Of a DNA stretch of 64,000 nt, positions 14,085 through 25,338 are shown one piece after another. The stretch's first letter is position 1, and each line of letters opens with the position of its first letter. Source of the stretch: Camarhynchus parvulus (lineage: Eukaryota; Chordata; Aves; Passeriformes; Thraupidae); the NCBI RefSeq assembly GCF_901933205.1, contig NC_044596.1, positions 6,072,214-6,136,213 of the forward strand. Reading direction: 5' to 3'. The notes beneath the pieces are model-generated. The model was not told the origin of the DNA. It saw only the letters and a list, made by a program, of their open reading frames with translations, and made no database searches. The translations under genes were made by a program, and so were the position numbers.

Positions 14085-14560
14085 ATGCAGGGCCGTCTGG
14101 AGGGCCCCAGCTTTGCAGGACCCCAGCCGACCCCAGCCAGGCTCCCCTCGCGGCTGAAGCTGTTTTCTATGGATGCGAGCGGGCACTGCCGGCCAGGAGA
14201 GCTCGCGGAGGCTCTGCCAGCCTCGAGAGCATCCCCAACAAGTCGAGGCAGCCCCGAGCGGCAGGAGCTGGGGCAGGGAGCGTTCCCAAAGGCGTGGCCC
14301 GGCCCCGGCTGGAATTGCTGCTCAGATAAGCCGGCGTGTTCCTTCTTGTCGGGCAGGGAAGGGCTCGGGCTGCTCCCAGCGCTCTGAGCCGAGCACAAAG
14401 GCCAGGAATGAGGTGACAGAGCCCCGCGGAGCCCCGGGCGTGCTGGAACAGCTCCGCAGCTCGCAGGAAGGGCTCTGAGCCCCGGCACGGCTCCGAGCAT
14501 CCCCGGAGGCTGGGCAGGGAGCGCAGGCATCCCGGGATGGGCACCGCGGGCACGGGGCAG
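14085..14560. promoter_or_regulatory. orphan CpG-rich patch (candidate CpG island)
   Basis: CpG dinucleotides are dense here compared with the flanks, in contexts such as CTCGCGG, GCGAGCGGG and CCCCGCGGAGCCCCG. It is about 450 bp long and GC-rich. In birds most such islands mark promoters, but I find no coding exon beside it. It could be the start of an unannotated non-coding transcript or simply a GC-rich stretch. Confidence 0.45.
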
Positions 14561-14592
14561 GGAGGGGCTGGGCTGCACCAGAATCTGGGTTC

Positions 14593-14690
14593 TGGAATCA
14601 CAGAGTGGTTTGTGTCGGGAGCACCTTAAATCTCATCTCATCCCAGCCCCCTGCCCTGGGCAGGGACATCTTTCATTGTCCCAGGTCTCT
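14593..14690 (-). mobile_element. CR1 LINE 3-prime-end fragment
   Basis: The plus strand reads as the reverse complement of an avian CR1 tail: AATCACAGAGTGGTTTG, then CACCTTAAATCTCATCTCAT, then CCCCCTGCCCTGGGCAGGGA. The fragment is 5-prime truncated, as is usual for CR1. Confidence 0.8.
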
Positions 14691-16890
14691 AGGCAGTAAA
14701 AACACAAAAAGAGCCCCCAAACAGAAAACAAACTTTTGGTATTTTCAGCTTCACTCATCACAAAATAAATCATGTCACGAAAAAACAACTCCCCACCGCT
14801 TAGCATTATCAGGAAGTGGATTCAAGAAAGGCCAGAAAGGCAGGAAAAAGCCTCCAGAAGCCAAGGATACTTATCCAAATTAAGCCCAAGTTTTGCACTG
14901 CTACATTTTGAAACTCAGCTTTGTCAGCACTTGCCGTGTTATGAGGAGGGAGCCGGGAGCTCTCTGGTGTTTTTGGGATCACACACACACTCAGGAGCAG
15001 CGATTGCACAACCCCAGGGCAGCCACACTCAGCATTTCACAAGAAACCCGAAGTTCCCCCAAAATGCCCAGGCTGGCACGAGCACAGAACCACCCTGCTC
15101 TGTCCAGTGCTGCTTCCCTGAAAGCTGAGGGAGGAACAGTTTCCTGCAACCAGGGAATCTGTCACTAAATCCCTCAGTGCAGCGGGCAGAGCCAAGCTTG
15201 CACTCTGCCACGTTTGTGCTCCACCAAGGAAGCAAAGCCAAGGCTGGGGTCCACAGACTCCTTGGAAAACAAGTTATCCCATCCCCAAACCTGCAGAGTT
15301 ATCAGGCTCTTTAAAATGCCTGTGATTGCAGAATGTAATTTTTTATCATTGTTTTGAACTCCAGAGCAGAGAGAGGAACATTACCCCCACATCTTTCAGG
15401 AAAGAGTTTCTGTGTAATTTAATTTCCCCGTACATTTCTGCAGTATAAATAACAGAGATCTCTGCAGACATGTATCTGTGCCTGCGACTCACTTATATCA
15501 GCTGCCTTATGCATTCCCTCCTCAGCCCTGAACTTCTGCCATCAGGTTTTTCCTTTGCTTGGGAGCATGGGAAGCAAAATTCCAGCCCAGGACGAGGCAA
15601 ACAGGGCTCCTAAAACCCAGCTGTGCACAGAGGCAAAGACCTCCAGCAACCTGCATGCTAAAGCAATGCTAAATGTTTCTTTCAGGGCATTAAAATTCAC
15701 AGAGGAATCAGAAATTTCATCTCCTTTGCTTAAAAGTTCATTCCCTGTGAAGGCAGATGCTGAGACTTTTTTCTTGCTCTTTTTTTTTTCTTTTGCAAAC
15801 ATTAAACTGAAAAATACACTCCTTAGCAATGCTCTGGTGGCTTTAGACCACATACATCAGCCTAAAAGGTTTATTTTTCAATGACTGTTGCATTAGTTTT
15901 GTCAGCAGGGTGATTCATTCTGCCTCCTCACCATCACAGCCAGCTCCCAGAGCCGAGGGTGGGCACCGCGAGGGGTTAATCCCGCCCTGAGTGGGGACTG
16001 CAGAGCTGATTTTGCCTGATGTCTGCAGCAGGTGGGTCTGGAAGATGCATCTCTGCACAAATATCTTTGTTAATCAGGTTTAGACAGAGTTTACAGGTAA
16101 AACTCCCCAACAGCAACAAGCTGCCCAGCCAAACACTCTGTTAGGATTGTTGGTCTGATCAGTGACCCTGTGGTTGGGGGAAATCGTCTTCAAAAGTTCT
16201 ATTACACTGCAGAAGTCCAGGAATTACTGTAAATCTCAGTTCTTGACCTCTTGCAGACACAGAAAGCACAGGTAACCCTCCAGTAATTAAAACACAGCCA
16301 CTCTGTCTGATCTTCAAAGGCAGAGCAGGCCTGGCTCCCTCCAGAGCCCTGGGATACTGCTGTACAATTAAGGTATAAATCAATCTCTAATTATTTCCTT
16401 TGAAGGTTCTTTAAGGCCTTCCCCTGTGCCAGCCCCTTTGGAAAGGCTGAGCGGAGATGGGGCAGCAGCTGCTGAGTCTCCTCCTCCCCGAGGAGCCCTG
16501 CAGAGCCCGACCCAGGGCAGGGGCCCTGCCCAGCCCTGCTGCTGTGACAGGAATTCACCATCCTCGCAGGGAGGAGGAGTTGGCACAGGGGCTCCTCATT
16601 GTCTTCCCAAGGAGCTTCATCTCCAGATTTGCTCACTTGAGCAGCACAACCGCATCCTGCCACCTGCACCAGCCCCGGGCTTGGCACTGCCTGAACGCTC
16701 CAATTTATTCACTTTTGCAGTTGTTCCAAGAAAAAATAATCATTTTATCTCCACCACAAACCTGCATCACACCAGCAGTGCTTGGGGGCTGTTGTTTTTC
16801 CAGTGACTGAAAGAGCAGAAGAGCCCATTTTAGCTACACTTAAAGGCTGTGCTGCCTTCTCTTCCCTGGTTTATCACCTCAGGATTTGGC
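14691..16890. other. intergenic DNA, nothing recognised
   Basis: Unique sequence with no supported gene. A TATAAATA motif near 15444 is isolated. Confidence 0.5.
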
Positions 16891-17115
16891 TGGTGAATCA
16901 CAGAGTGAATCATGGGATTGTTAAGGCTGAAAAAGACCATTAAGAGCAGCAAGTCCAACACCAGCCCAGCGCCAGCACCAGACCATGTCCTCGAGAGCCA
17001 CATCCACACCTTTAGAACAATTCCAGAGATGGGGACTCCGCCACTTGGACAAAAAGATTCCAAAGCCTCCAAGCTCCAAGTCTTAATTTTGCTGCACGTG
17101 TTTCTTGCTATTCCC
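16891..17115 (-). mobile_element. CR1 LINE 3-prime-end fragment
   Basis: The plus strand reads as a diverged reverse complement of a CR1 3-prime end: AATCATGGGATTGTTAAGG, CTGAAAAAGACCATTAAGA, CAAGTCCAACACCAGCC, then a segment about the centre of the element (CACATCCACACCTTTAGA). It is truncated. Confidence 0.75.
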
Positions 17116-17424
17116 AGGAAAAGCTGGGTGAGAGCAGAGAGAGGAGCAGCTGAGGGGAGGGACTGGCTGGGAAGAGCTCTGCTCCCACAGCCACCCCGGC
17201 CAGGCTGCAGTCCCAGCCCAGCCCTGCTGGAGCAGGGCAGGAGGCAGCGGGGTGCTCCAGGATCAAACAGCAGCTCTGGCTCCACTTCAGAAAGGGCCCG
17301 AGGGGCTGCTTTGCCTTTCATGCCTGTGGGAGAGGGAGCAGTGCCCAGGGAGGGGGCAGGAAGGGCCGACCACAGCCAGGGAAAGCGGGGAAATCAAACT
17401 GGGGCCCAGCAGGGCTCCGTGGTG

Positions 17425-17514
17425 CCCCTCTCTGGCATGGGCACAGCAGCAATGCCCCTCTCTGGCATGGGCACAGCAGCAATGCCCCTCTCTGGCATGG
17501 GCACAGCAGCAATG
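17425..17514. repeat. three perfect copies of a 30-bp unit
   Basis: Three head-to-tail identical 30-bp units, each beginning CCCCTCTCTGGCATGGGCAC. The identity implies recent amplification. Confidence 0.97.
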
Positions 17515-19264
17515 CACACTCTGCGGCTCTGTCCAGCCCTCACTCCCATGGAGCAGCTGCTTTATAAATACATTTTTCACAACCATAAACTTTTGAGGCA
17601 AACAGTGAAAAAACCCCAAGTGATTCTTCTCCAGCTGCTCGTGGACTGGATTTACAGTGGGCAGTTGCAGGAGACGTGGCCCTGAGCTTCCCTGGGCCGT
17701 GTTTGATGTCTCAGACCTCCAGACCCAGTAAATTGATCCCATTTATGGGACAAATTTAGAGGTCAGAGCTGACAAAGCTTCAAGACCACACAGGTTTGAT
17801 CCTCGGGAGCCAAGGGGTGGAATGTGCCTCGCAGAGCCTGCAGGGCAGAGCCTCCATCCCCTGACACGCTTCCATCAGCAGGGCTGGGCTTTGCAGCAGC
17901 ACTTTTATGATGTGCTGGCAGCTTTTCCCACCTAACGGGGACGTGTTGAAAGTTTAAAGGAAGGGGTAGTTGACATAATTGGGTATTATGGAACAACAGG
18001 ACATTCCTGCAGCTCCCCGTGCCCCAGCCAGTCCCTCCCTGTCTGTCCTTGACAGTAGCAGCTGTAAACTTTAAAGGTATTTGTTATTTTCCAGTAGGAG
18101 ATAAAACAAATAAAAGGACAGATTTGTATCTGAAAGAACAACAGTCCTGGCTTCAAACTGTGCAGAGTGAAAATTGTGGCAGGTTTGGCTCTTGGTTTCA
18201 CAGAGCCCTGAGAAAATAAAAGCAGGCAATGAACACCGATAACCTTCAGTTCTTATTTGTCACATGAAAAACACTGACTTCCCTTTCTCTGAAGGTACTG
18301 CAGGAGCCACATTTATAGAGTGATGTGCTCACCTCTGTGCTTGAAACATGTGGGCAAAAATCAGAGATTTTAATTCCTGACTGTGGGCACTTGTGTTAGA
18401 AACTGCTGCTCAGGGCAAGTCAGTACAGCCCGAATTAAAGCAGCAAACCTTGTGACCTGTGTCACTGCTAAAGCAGCCTGGCTTTAGAAACTCCAATTTA
18501 CCCAATAAACAAAAGGAAAATCACGACTTGTGTGCAGTGGAAAACAGTGTGAAAGAACAGGAGTACATTGTTAGCACTACAGAAACAAAACAAAAAGCGC
18601 AGTGAGGTTTAATTTTTTGTTATTTAGTTATTTACAGCCTCCTCCACTGGAAGGGCAAACCAACTGGAATATTTCCCTTTGTGCAGATGAGCAGACCTAG
18701 AGGACCCAGAGCTCTCCTCCCAGGATGTTTTGGCTAAATGCAAAGCACGGGCACCTCGAGCCTGGAAGGAAGCCCTGCTGTGCCCACCCTGCAGAGCTGT
18801 GCCCACCCTGAGGGCAGCCCCAGTGCCCGCCAGGGGTGAGCACCCCCTGCCAAAGGAGGGCAGAGATAAAGGGACAAGGAAAGGAAGAGGCTCCAGAGAT
18901 TCACAGAATGCACCAAGGGAGAATGGAAATGAAAACCAGGGCATGGAGGCCCTTGGACAGAGCATCCCTGCACTTCCCAGAGTTCTCCTCTCTGAATTCT
19001 TTACAGGCTTATACCCCAAAGGCAGGTTCTGCCACCTGCATGATGAGTTTGCAGGGATTACATCACAGTCCCTATCTCACCACTCACTCAAGAGCCAACA
19101 CATCTCCCATTTCTTTAACAGCTTTGGAAAAGTAAAATGAAATATGTCTTGTATGGAGAGGTGAGTTTAAAAAAAGGCAATTGATGGGGCACTTTGAAAA
19201 TGGGACACAACAGTTAAAGTGGACACTTGGAAACGTTCTCCTACACTTTGGATTAACGCTGGGT
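17515..19264. other. intergenic DNA, nothing recognised
   Basis: Unique sequence upstream of the putative miR-205 host promoter. No exon or RNA gene is evident. Confidence 0.5.
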
Positions 19265-19640
19265 TTACAAGCAAGCCCCGGGAGGGCAGGATGAGGAGCA
19301 GCAGGGCAGGCTGCAGAGTTTTGGGGCCGTTTGGGAGGTTTGAGAGCGCGGGGCGGGCCGGGCCGGGCAGGGAGGAGCCGGGAGCTCCATTGGCTGCGGC
19401 CGCAGGTGAGCGCGGGGATAAAGCCGCACCTGCGGCCGCCGGGAGGGGCCGGGATGGGACCGCGCTGTGCCGGGCCCCCGCCCCCGGGGTCTGCTCCGAG
19501 CACGGCCCAAGCCCCCAGCCCCTCACTGCCCCAGTTCAGTCCCTCCTGTCCCCGAGCTGGTTTTGTTGTTTTGGCTGGAGTTCAGCGCAGCGGCTGCGGG
19601 ACGGGATTGGGACCTGCCCAGCAGAGCCAGGTGAGTGAGC
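19265..19640 (+). promoter_or_regulatory. CpG island, putative promoter of the miR-205 host transcript
   Basis: A dense CpG cluster about 3.3 kb upstream of miR-205. It contains a reversed CCAAT box (CCATTGGC, 19387-19394), GC boxes (GGGCGGG near 19352), a GATAAA element (19417-19422) and a perfect inverted repeat of 13-bp arms (19396-19408 and 19427-19439). The arms read GCGGCCGCAGGTG and its complement, so each carries a CAGGTG E-box. A consensus splice donor CAG/GTGAGT follows at 19631. In human the MIR205HG promoter is a few kilobases upstream of MIR205 on the same strand, and this arrangement agrees. Promoter use is inferred. Confidence 0.6.
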
Positions 19641-22514
19641 GACCCTCCAGCCACGTGTGCGGAGGGCTCGGGGACACCTGGGGCAGGGGCGTGCCCGGGA
19701 GCCACCTGGGCCGGGATGGGGACTGGGGGAGACAGGCACAGGATGCTCTAACGAGCTGTCCTAATTAACCCTGCTCCTGTGGCAGGAGCGCAGCTCCTTC
19801 CCTACGAACACCAAGCAGCTGCCCTTGGCCGTGAGGCAGCAGAGGCCAGGATGTGGTTTCTGAAAGGAAAAATGAGAACTTCATAAGCAGTTCCTGGGAT
19901 ATTTTAAGTCGTAGTACAGATATTGAAAGCTGCAGTTGATGGTACATGGGGAGATGTTCCCCAAAGCAGCAAGAATGTGGAGCCTGGTGCTGTTTGAGAA
20001 CACTCAGGTTCAATCACAACCTGTGCAGTTGCTCTGGACTTGCACTGGTGCAATAAATACCAGACCTGAGCTGCTGTCCAGGCCACCATTTGTAAGGATT
20101 TAACTTATTTTCAATCGGTTGACTCTTCTCTTGATTTTCTATATGAATCACTTAAAATTGTTCCCTGTCCAGTGGTATCCTAAGAAGTGAAATATTTGGA
20201 AAACAGTCACACTTGGTAGTTTGCCTTATGGAGACAATTTTAATCTGCTTTAGTTTGGGTTTGCCAAGGTCTCTGAGGTCCAAAGTCATTGAGATATGGT
20301 GCTACGGGGTGGTGAAGCTTACTTTGGGTGAGCTCCCTCCTGCTCTCTGGGATCAGAGGGACTGGGGGCTCAGGCTGCACCTGCCCCTTTCTGTGGATCT
20401 TGTTTGTGTTGGCTGTTGGGTTCCAGCAAAAGTGTCCAAAGGCCTTCTCTCGCTTCCCAAGAGAGAATCAGGAGCTTTAACCTCGGTGCTGCTGAACAGT
20501 CAGGTTCCTCTCCTCGTGCAATGCACAGGGATAAAACCAATTTCAAATGTAACTGATTCTTATGGGGTAAAACTTCCTTAAAAACCAAGAGAATTTCCCC
20601 TTTTGAAAGGAATAAACAGCCAATTGCAAGGAAAACATCTGGGGAAGCGTGAAGGTAATGCCTGAGAAAGGCAGGAAAAAATGGAACCTCCTGAAAGAGC
20701 AGGAGCAGCCCAAAGGCTCTTGTTGGGCACACATGGATGGGGCTGGGGCTGAGCCCCTACACAGGGACAGAAATTATTTTGTATTCTCTCTCCAGGATGG
20801 GGAGCTCCTGGCACTTCTCAGGGCAGGCAGGGCATGGCACTGAATTTGCAGAGTTTGCCATCCCTGGGGTGAAGGCAGAGCCCTTTCAGTGCAGCCAATG
20901 CTCAGAGCATCTGCCTTGGGTGCCCCACAGACCAAGGAACACAGAAATGTTTGCTCACTTTAAAGTTCAGGGAAGTCCAGCAGAAGTTTACCTGACCTTT
21001 AGTTGAAGGTTCGCCCCTTGTGAGGATGCAGCAGACCTTTGCTGCTGTTCAGGTGAAGCTGCAGCCTGACCCCCAACACTTCTCCCCAGCAAAAATCAAA
21101 CATCAAGGGGTATCTCATTAAAATTTAAAAAACCCAACTCCCCACACTTTAAATTGGCTGTTCAGGAGTGAGGGGAGCCGTTGGAGGGGGAGCTGGTATT
21201 TCAGGTTTTTATTAGCATTGATTTAATGTGCGATTTCCCTGATGAGCCCCTTGATTTAATGATGTGAGCTGCTCCCTGCGCTGGGCTCCGAGGGGTTAAT
21301 GCCCCGCAGCTCAGCAGAGGCATTTGCGGGGTGAGCCCGTCCCAACTTGCCTGATAAAAGGCGTTTCAAACAGGCAGGATTGCGCAGAGGAATTTCGGTT
21401 GATGGGTTCCTGCCTAGGCCGCCCTTTCTCAGGGCTTACCCAAAGCTCCCGACAAGTCCTGACACAGCCGGGGAGAGGCTCCGAGCAGCGCAGCTCTGGC
21501 TTTAACAGCGAGAGAGAAACACCCCGAACTATTTGTTCTGCTAAATCGTCCAGCAGCACCTCCGCACTCGGGTTTGTGGGCTGGGTTTTTGGTTGGTTTT
21601 GGGGTTTTTTTTTAAATTCAAGTGCAGGCGAACGTTTCACTTTGCCTTCCAGGCAAGTTTTGCGCCCTGACCTCTCTTTTCCCAAGCTGTGAAGCGCAAG
21701 CAAATTAAAATTGGAAATCTGAAGTTATCCAAGTGCTTGGGAGACTTGCCAAAAGTCAGAGCTGGACCCTCCTGAGAGCCCCGGGTCTCCCAGGCACTGA
21801 GGAGGAAGGAGCTGGGACCTTCATTTGGCAAAGCCACCCAAACTGGAAACACCATTTGCAATTCCTTGGGATGTGGAGCATTTCCATTTCATTCATGGGA
21901 TTTGTGTGTTTAGATGTAGATTTGTTTTGGTGATTGTGGTTCTTTAGAGGAGAAGCAACATGCAATGCTAAGGATATGCATTATATTCTGATTTATTACA
22001 GATAGAACCAGGACATATCTATAAGGTAAAATACTTAAACCTATAATCAGATTCCTTTGCAGGAATCTCAGAAATACCTTTACTGCACAGATGAAGGGAT
22101 GGGTTGGACTTTGATGGGGGAATATTCCTAATAGTCTTAATTTTCATTATTTTTGTCTCTTTCACAGATGGGAAGCTCTCAGGAAGAGGCTGCACACCTT
22201 CTAGAGGGTTTTTAACTATTCAAAACTTGAGGGTGCCCCAGGGCAATCCCATGAAATCCAGGATCCATCTCCCAGAGGAGACAGGGGCTGCCTGGCTGGG
22301 ACAGGGAATGAGTTCCCTGCCCTGCCCGGGCTCCACGAGGCACCCGAGGGGAGCAAACCCCAATTCCCACATCCTGTGGGACCGGCTTTAATGGGATTAT
22401 CTCTCCCCTATCTCGGCTAAAGGGAAGCAGTACCTTAACACGCTCCCAGGATGGCCAGAGGTCTTTAAAAAGCTCCAGCACTTTGAGGCAAATCGCCTCC
22501 AGGCATTCCTTGGG
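19641..22514. other. putative host-transcript intron, no other gene
   Basis: Unique sequence between the CpG island and the miR-205 area. It holds a CG-richer patch near 21270-21500 with a TGATAAAAGG motif (21354-21363) but no exon that I recognise. Confidence 0.45.
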
Positions 22515-22600
22515 TTTGTAAATTCAGGGTTTAAGGCCGAAGGGACCCTGGCCATTATCTGGTGGCACCTCCCTTGTAAAACCATACAAGACAACAAAAC
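22515..22600 (-). mobile_element. possible ancient CR1-type LINE remnant
   Basis: The phrases TTTAAGGCCGAAGGGACC, CATTATCTGGTGGCACCTC and CTTGTAAAACCATACAAGAC resemble the reverse-complemented 3-prime end of old amniote CR1 elements (the type with AAGGCCAGAAGGGACC). It is diverged and short. It lies about 300 bases upstream of miR-205. Confidence 0.45.
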
Positions 22601-22891
22601 CGCCTTGAGCATTTAATTTGCAGAAGCTCCTGGTGGCTGGAGGGCCTTCAGTAGATGGAGAGCTGCCACATCCCACAAGGAACGGGCCAAAGTGGCCAAA
22701 GTGGCTGCTTTGTTCCAGGCTGAATCCAGGGGTGAACACCAGGGATGTGGGGGGGGGGAGGAAAAGGAGGAATTCAGCCCGGAGAGCCCCTCCCAGCTCC
22801 GAGTTCACACCTCCACACACACCTGACCAGCCAGGCTCCCCCAACAGCCCCGAGCACCCCAAACCCCGTCCCTGCTCCGAGGGCAGTGAGG

Positions 22892-22990
22892 AAGGACATC
22901 CATGGGTTCTGTTGTCCTTCATTCCACCGGAGTCTGTCTCGTAGCTAACCAGATTTCAGTGGAGTGAAGCACAAGAGGCATGGAGCTGAG
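22892..22990 (+). ncRNA. MIR205: miR-205 precursor hairpin
   Basis: The 5p arm at 22915-22936 is identical, as far as I recall it, to the vertebrate miR-205-5p (22 nt; seed CCUUCAU at 22916-22922). The 3p arm is 22952-22972 and starts GATTTCAGTGGAGTGAAG, one end differing slightly from human. The arms pair around a short loop (about 22937-22951), and the basal stem continues with TCCATG (22899-22904) against CATGGA (22979-22984). miR-205 is an epithelial microRNA. In mammals it represses ZEB1 and ZEB2 and helps keep epithelial identity, and it is driven by p63 in stratified epithelia. Its place upstream of CAMK1G and LAMB3 on the same strand as CAMK1G agrees with human 1q32. The flanks are not repetitive. 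Identification is secure; processing ends could differ by a base. Confidence 0.97.
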
Positions 22991-25126
22991 CCAGCGCCGA
23001 GGAGCTGCTGCCCCCGCAGAGGGGGACACCGCTGGAAATGGGGGTGCACCAGCAAAGACCACGCTGCAAATGGAGAGGAGCCGCACGAGGAGCTCTGCAG
23101 TGACCCGGGTACCTCCTGAAAATCCCCAGTAAGCACCCTCTGCCAGCATGTACTTCCTTTCTGCATCATGTGTAAAGATTAAAAGTCTACAAAGACCACA
23201 GGCTGCTTTCTGGAAGGTTTAAATACCTTATTAGCAGGAAATTAAACCCTCCAGTGGATAAATGAGCTGTGTAACCTCATCCCTTTCAGTCATCTTCCCT
23301 CCAGGATGGAACAGCCAGGGAAGAAACCAGAAACTAACCTTGCTTCAGTGCACTTGCACCAGTGCATTCCCGCAAAAATCCCTCCCTACAGAATCCCCAG
23401 TTGTGCCTGCTTCCCTCCAAGTCCCCTGCCACACCACCTTCAGGACCTGTAAAAACTCCATTAATATTTTAGACCCATTTATTTAGTAATAAAATTAATG
23501 TAAATAAGATGGAAGTTGAGGGAGAACTCAGATTTTTCAGGCTGAGCACAGGCTAGATCTTTCAAGGTGTCAGTGTAAATTCCTTGAAGGTTAATGCAGT
23601 TAAACATATTTGATGCATAAATGTGTCACATCTAACGCTAATCATTCACCAGTTGTAATTGCCTTTTCAAAGTCCTCACCTCCCTGAGACAAATGCAAAA
23701 AAAAATGAGATCTGGCAAATTTAAAACAAAAAAACAAATAATGTCTCGCTCCCATCAGGATGTATTATTCGCCTTGATAGATTTAGTAGCAGATTTCAGG
23801 AATTTATTGTCCTGTATTATTTCTCAGCTGCCTGCCCCTTCTCTCTGTTTGGAAAAGCATTCAGGAACCTCGTGCTGATGGTTTTTCCTACAGGCACAGG
23901 AGGCTTTGCTCCCTGCACAGCCACAGCCCTCAGCTCCCCCCTGCCCTGGTGCTGAGCTCTCCCTCTCAGCAGTGCCAGAATCCAACCCGGCCCTTATCAC
24001 CTCCTTTTCCTGGAGGGCTTTCCCTCAGAACCTCTGAGAGCTCAGCACGCCGCCCTTTGCAGCTCTGGAGGTGGGTGACAAGGACACTGGGCAGAATTTG
24101 GAGGTTTTTTCCTTTGTTATCCTTCCAGTGAAACCAGGAGTCCAAGTGCACCGGGGTAAGTCTCACATGCCAAGCACAAGTGGATGAAAACCACACAGCT
24201 TTGTGTATTTACCAACTAAAGTCAATAAAACAAGGGGTCCTGCCTTGCCCCAGGTGTGGAGGGCAGAGTTCTGTGCTTCTGCTGAAGATCCATTGGAGCA
24301 CTTTTGCCTTCCCACCCTTCCTGAGCTCCCCAGCCTCCCTCTGCAGGACAGGAGAGGCCAGGGGACGAAGACACAAATAAATCTGGGTATTAAGGACACG
24401 CTGGGGACATTTACAGCACCACAAGGCACATATTACTCATCCATTTGGTCTTTTTTCCCTGTATGAAGGACACTCTGGGTAACAGCTTCCATCCAGTGAA
24501 GCAAGGCACATAACGAGCCAGCAGCCAGGCTGGCAGAGCTGTGCAGAGCCTGGACAAGGCTCTGTCAGCTCGGGCTGAGTTAGCAGAGCTCCCTTCAAGC
24601 TGACAGGTGCTGTGTAAATGCAAGCTCGTTATCAAAGCAACCACGGCTTGCTGCTCACACTGATGGAGCACCAGAGACAAGAAAAACCCTCCAGTCACTC
24701 TTTGCAGCAATGTCTGCAGTCTAGAGACTGAGTATTCCCAGGCCTTGGAGAGCAGCTGGTGATACAGATCTGGCAGTTCAGACAGGGGAAGGCTCCTCTC
24801 AGGGGACAGCAGTGACAGCAGGGCCCAGCAGCCAACAAGTGCCAGCAGCAGGGTCTGCTCCAGCACCGGGGAGCTCCTGGGGCACCTCACCCCAGTTCCA
24901 TCTCCCGGGGCACCTCACCCCAGGGCCCTGTCCTGCTGCTCCTGGGGACATCAAACCCTGAATGGTTTCTGCAGCTCAGTGAGGGAGAGCTGGAGAATCC
25001 CAGACAGGGCTGGATTTGCAAGGAGGATTTCCCTTTCCTTGGGAGGGTGTGTGCAGGTCCTTGGCTGTGCTGAGGTGCATGAAAGCCTTCAGGGACAGCT
25101 ACCCCTGCTCTGTTGGAGGAAAAGAA
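22991..25126. other. intergenic DNA downstream of miR-205, nothing recognised
   Basis: Unique sequence, AT-rich around 23460-23800. No exon chain or RNA gene was recognised. Confidence 0.5.
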
Positions 25127-25338
25127 TCTCACAAAAAATCACACAAATAATCACACAAACATCATCACAAATAATAACACAAAGAATTACATTAGTAACG
25201 CAAAGAATAACACAAATAGTAACACTAATAATAACGTAAATAATAACACAAGGAATAACTTAATAACATAAATAATAACACAAAGAATAACACAAATAAT
25301 CACACAAAGAATCACACAAATAATAACCCAAATAACCC
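25127..25338. repeat. A/C-rich tandem array (ACACAAATAATA-type)
   Basis: About 210 bp of degenerate 10-13 bp units such as AATAACACAAAGAATCACAC. The plus strand has very few G. The long valine/isoleucine/leucine open frame on the minus strand is a product of the repeat. Confidence 0.9.

Larger units (their letters stand above)
19420..23260 (+). ncRNA. putative spliced host transcript of miR-205 (MIR205HG-like)
   Basis: This is an inferred transcript. A first exon would start in the CpG island at about 19420 and end at 19630, where CAG/GTGAGT is a near-perfect donor. A strong acceptor, a long pyrimidine-rich tract ending TTTCACAG, lies at 22166-22167, so a second exon would begin at 22168. 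miR-205 lies about 750 bases into that exon or a following intron. ATTAAA signals at 23178-23183 and near 23240 could end the transcript. The mammalian orthologous locus makes a spliced long non-coding RNA carrying miR-205. Exact exons here are unproven, and no conserved open frame was seen. Confidence 0.4.
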
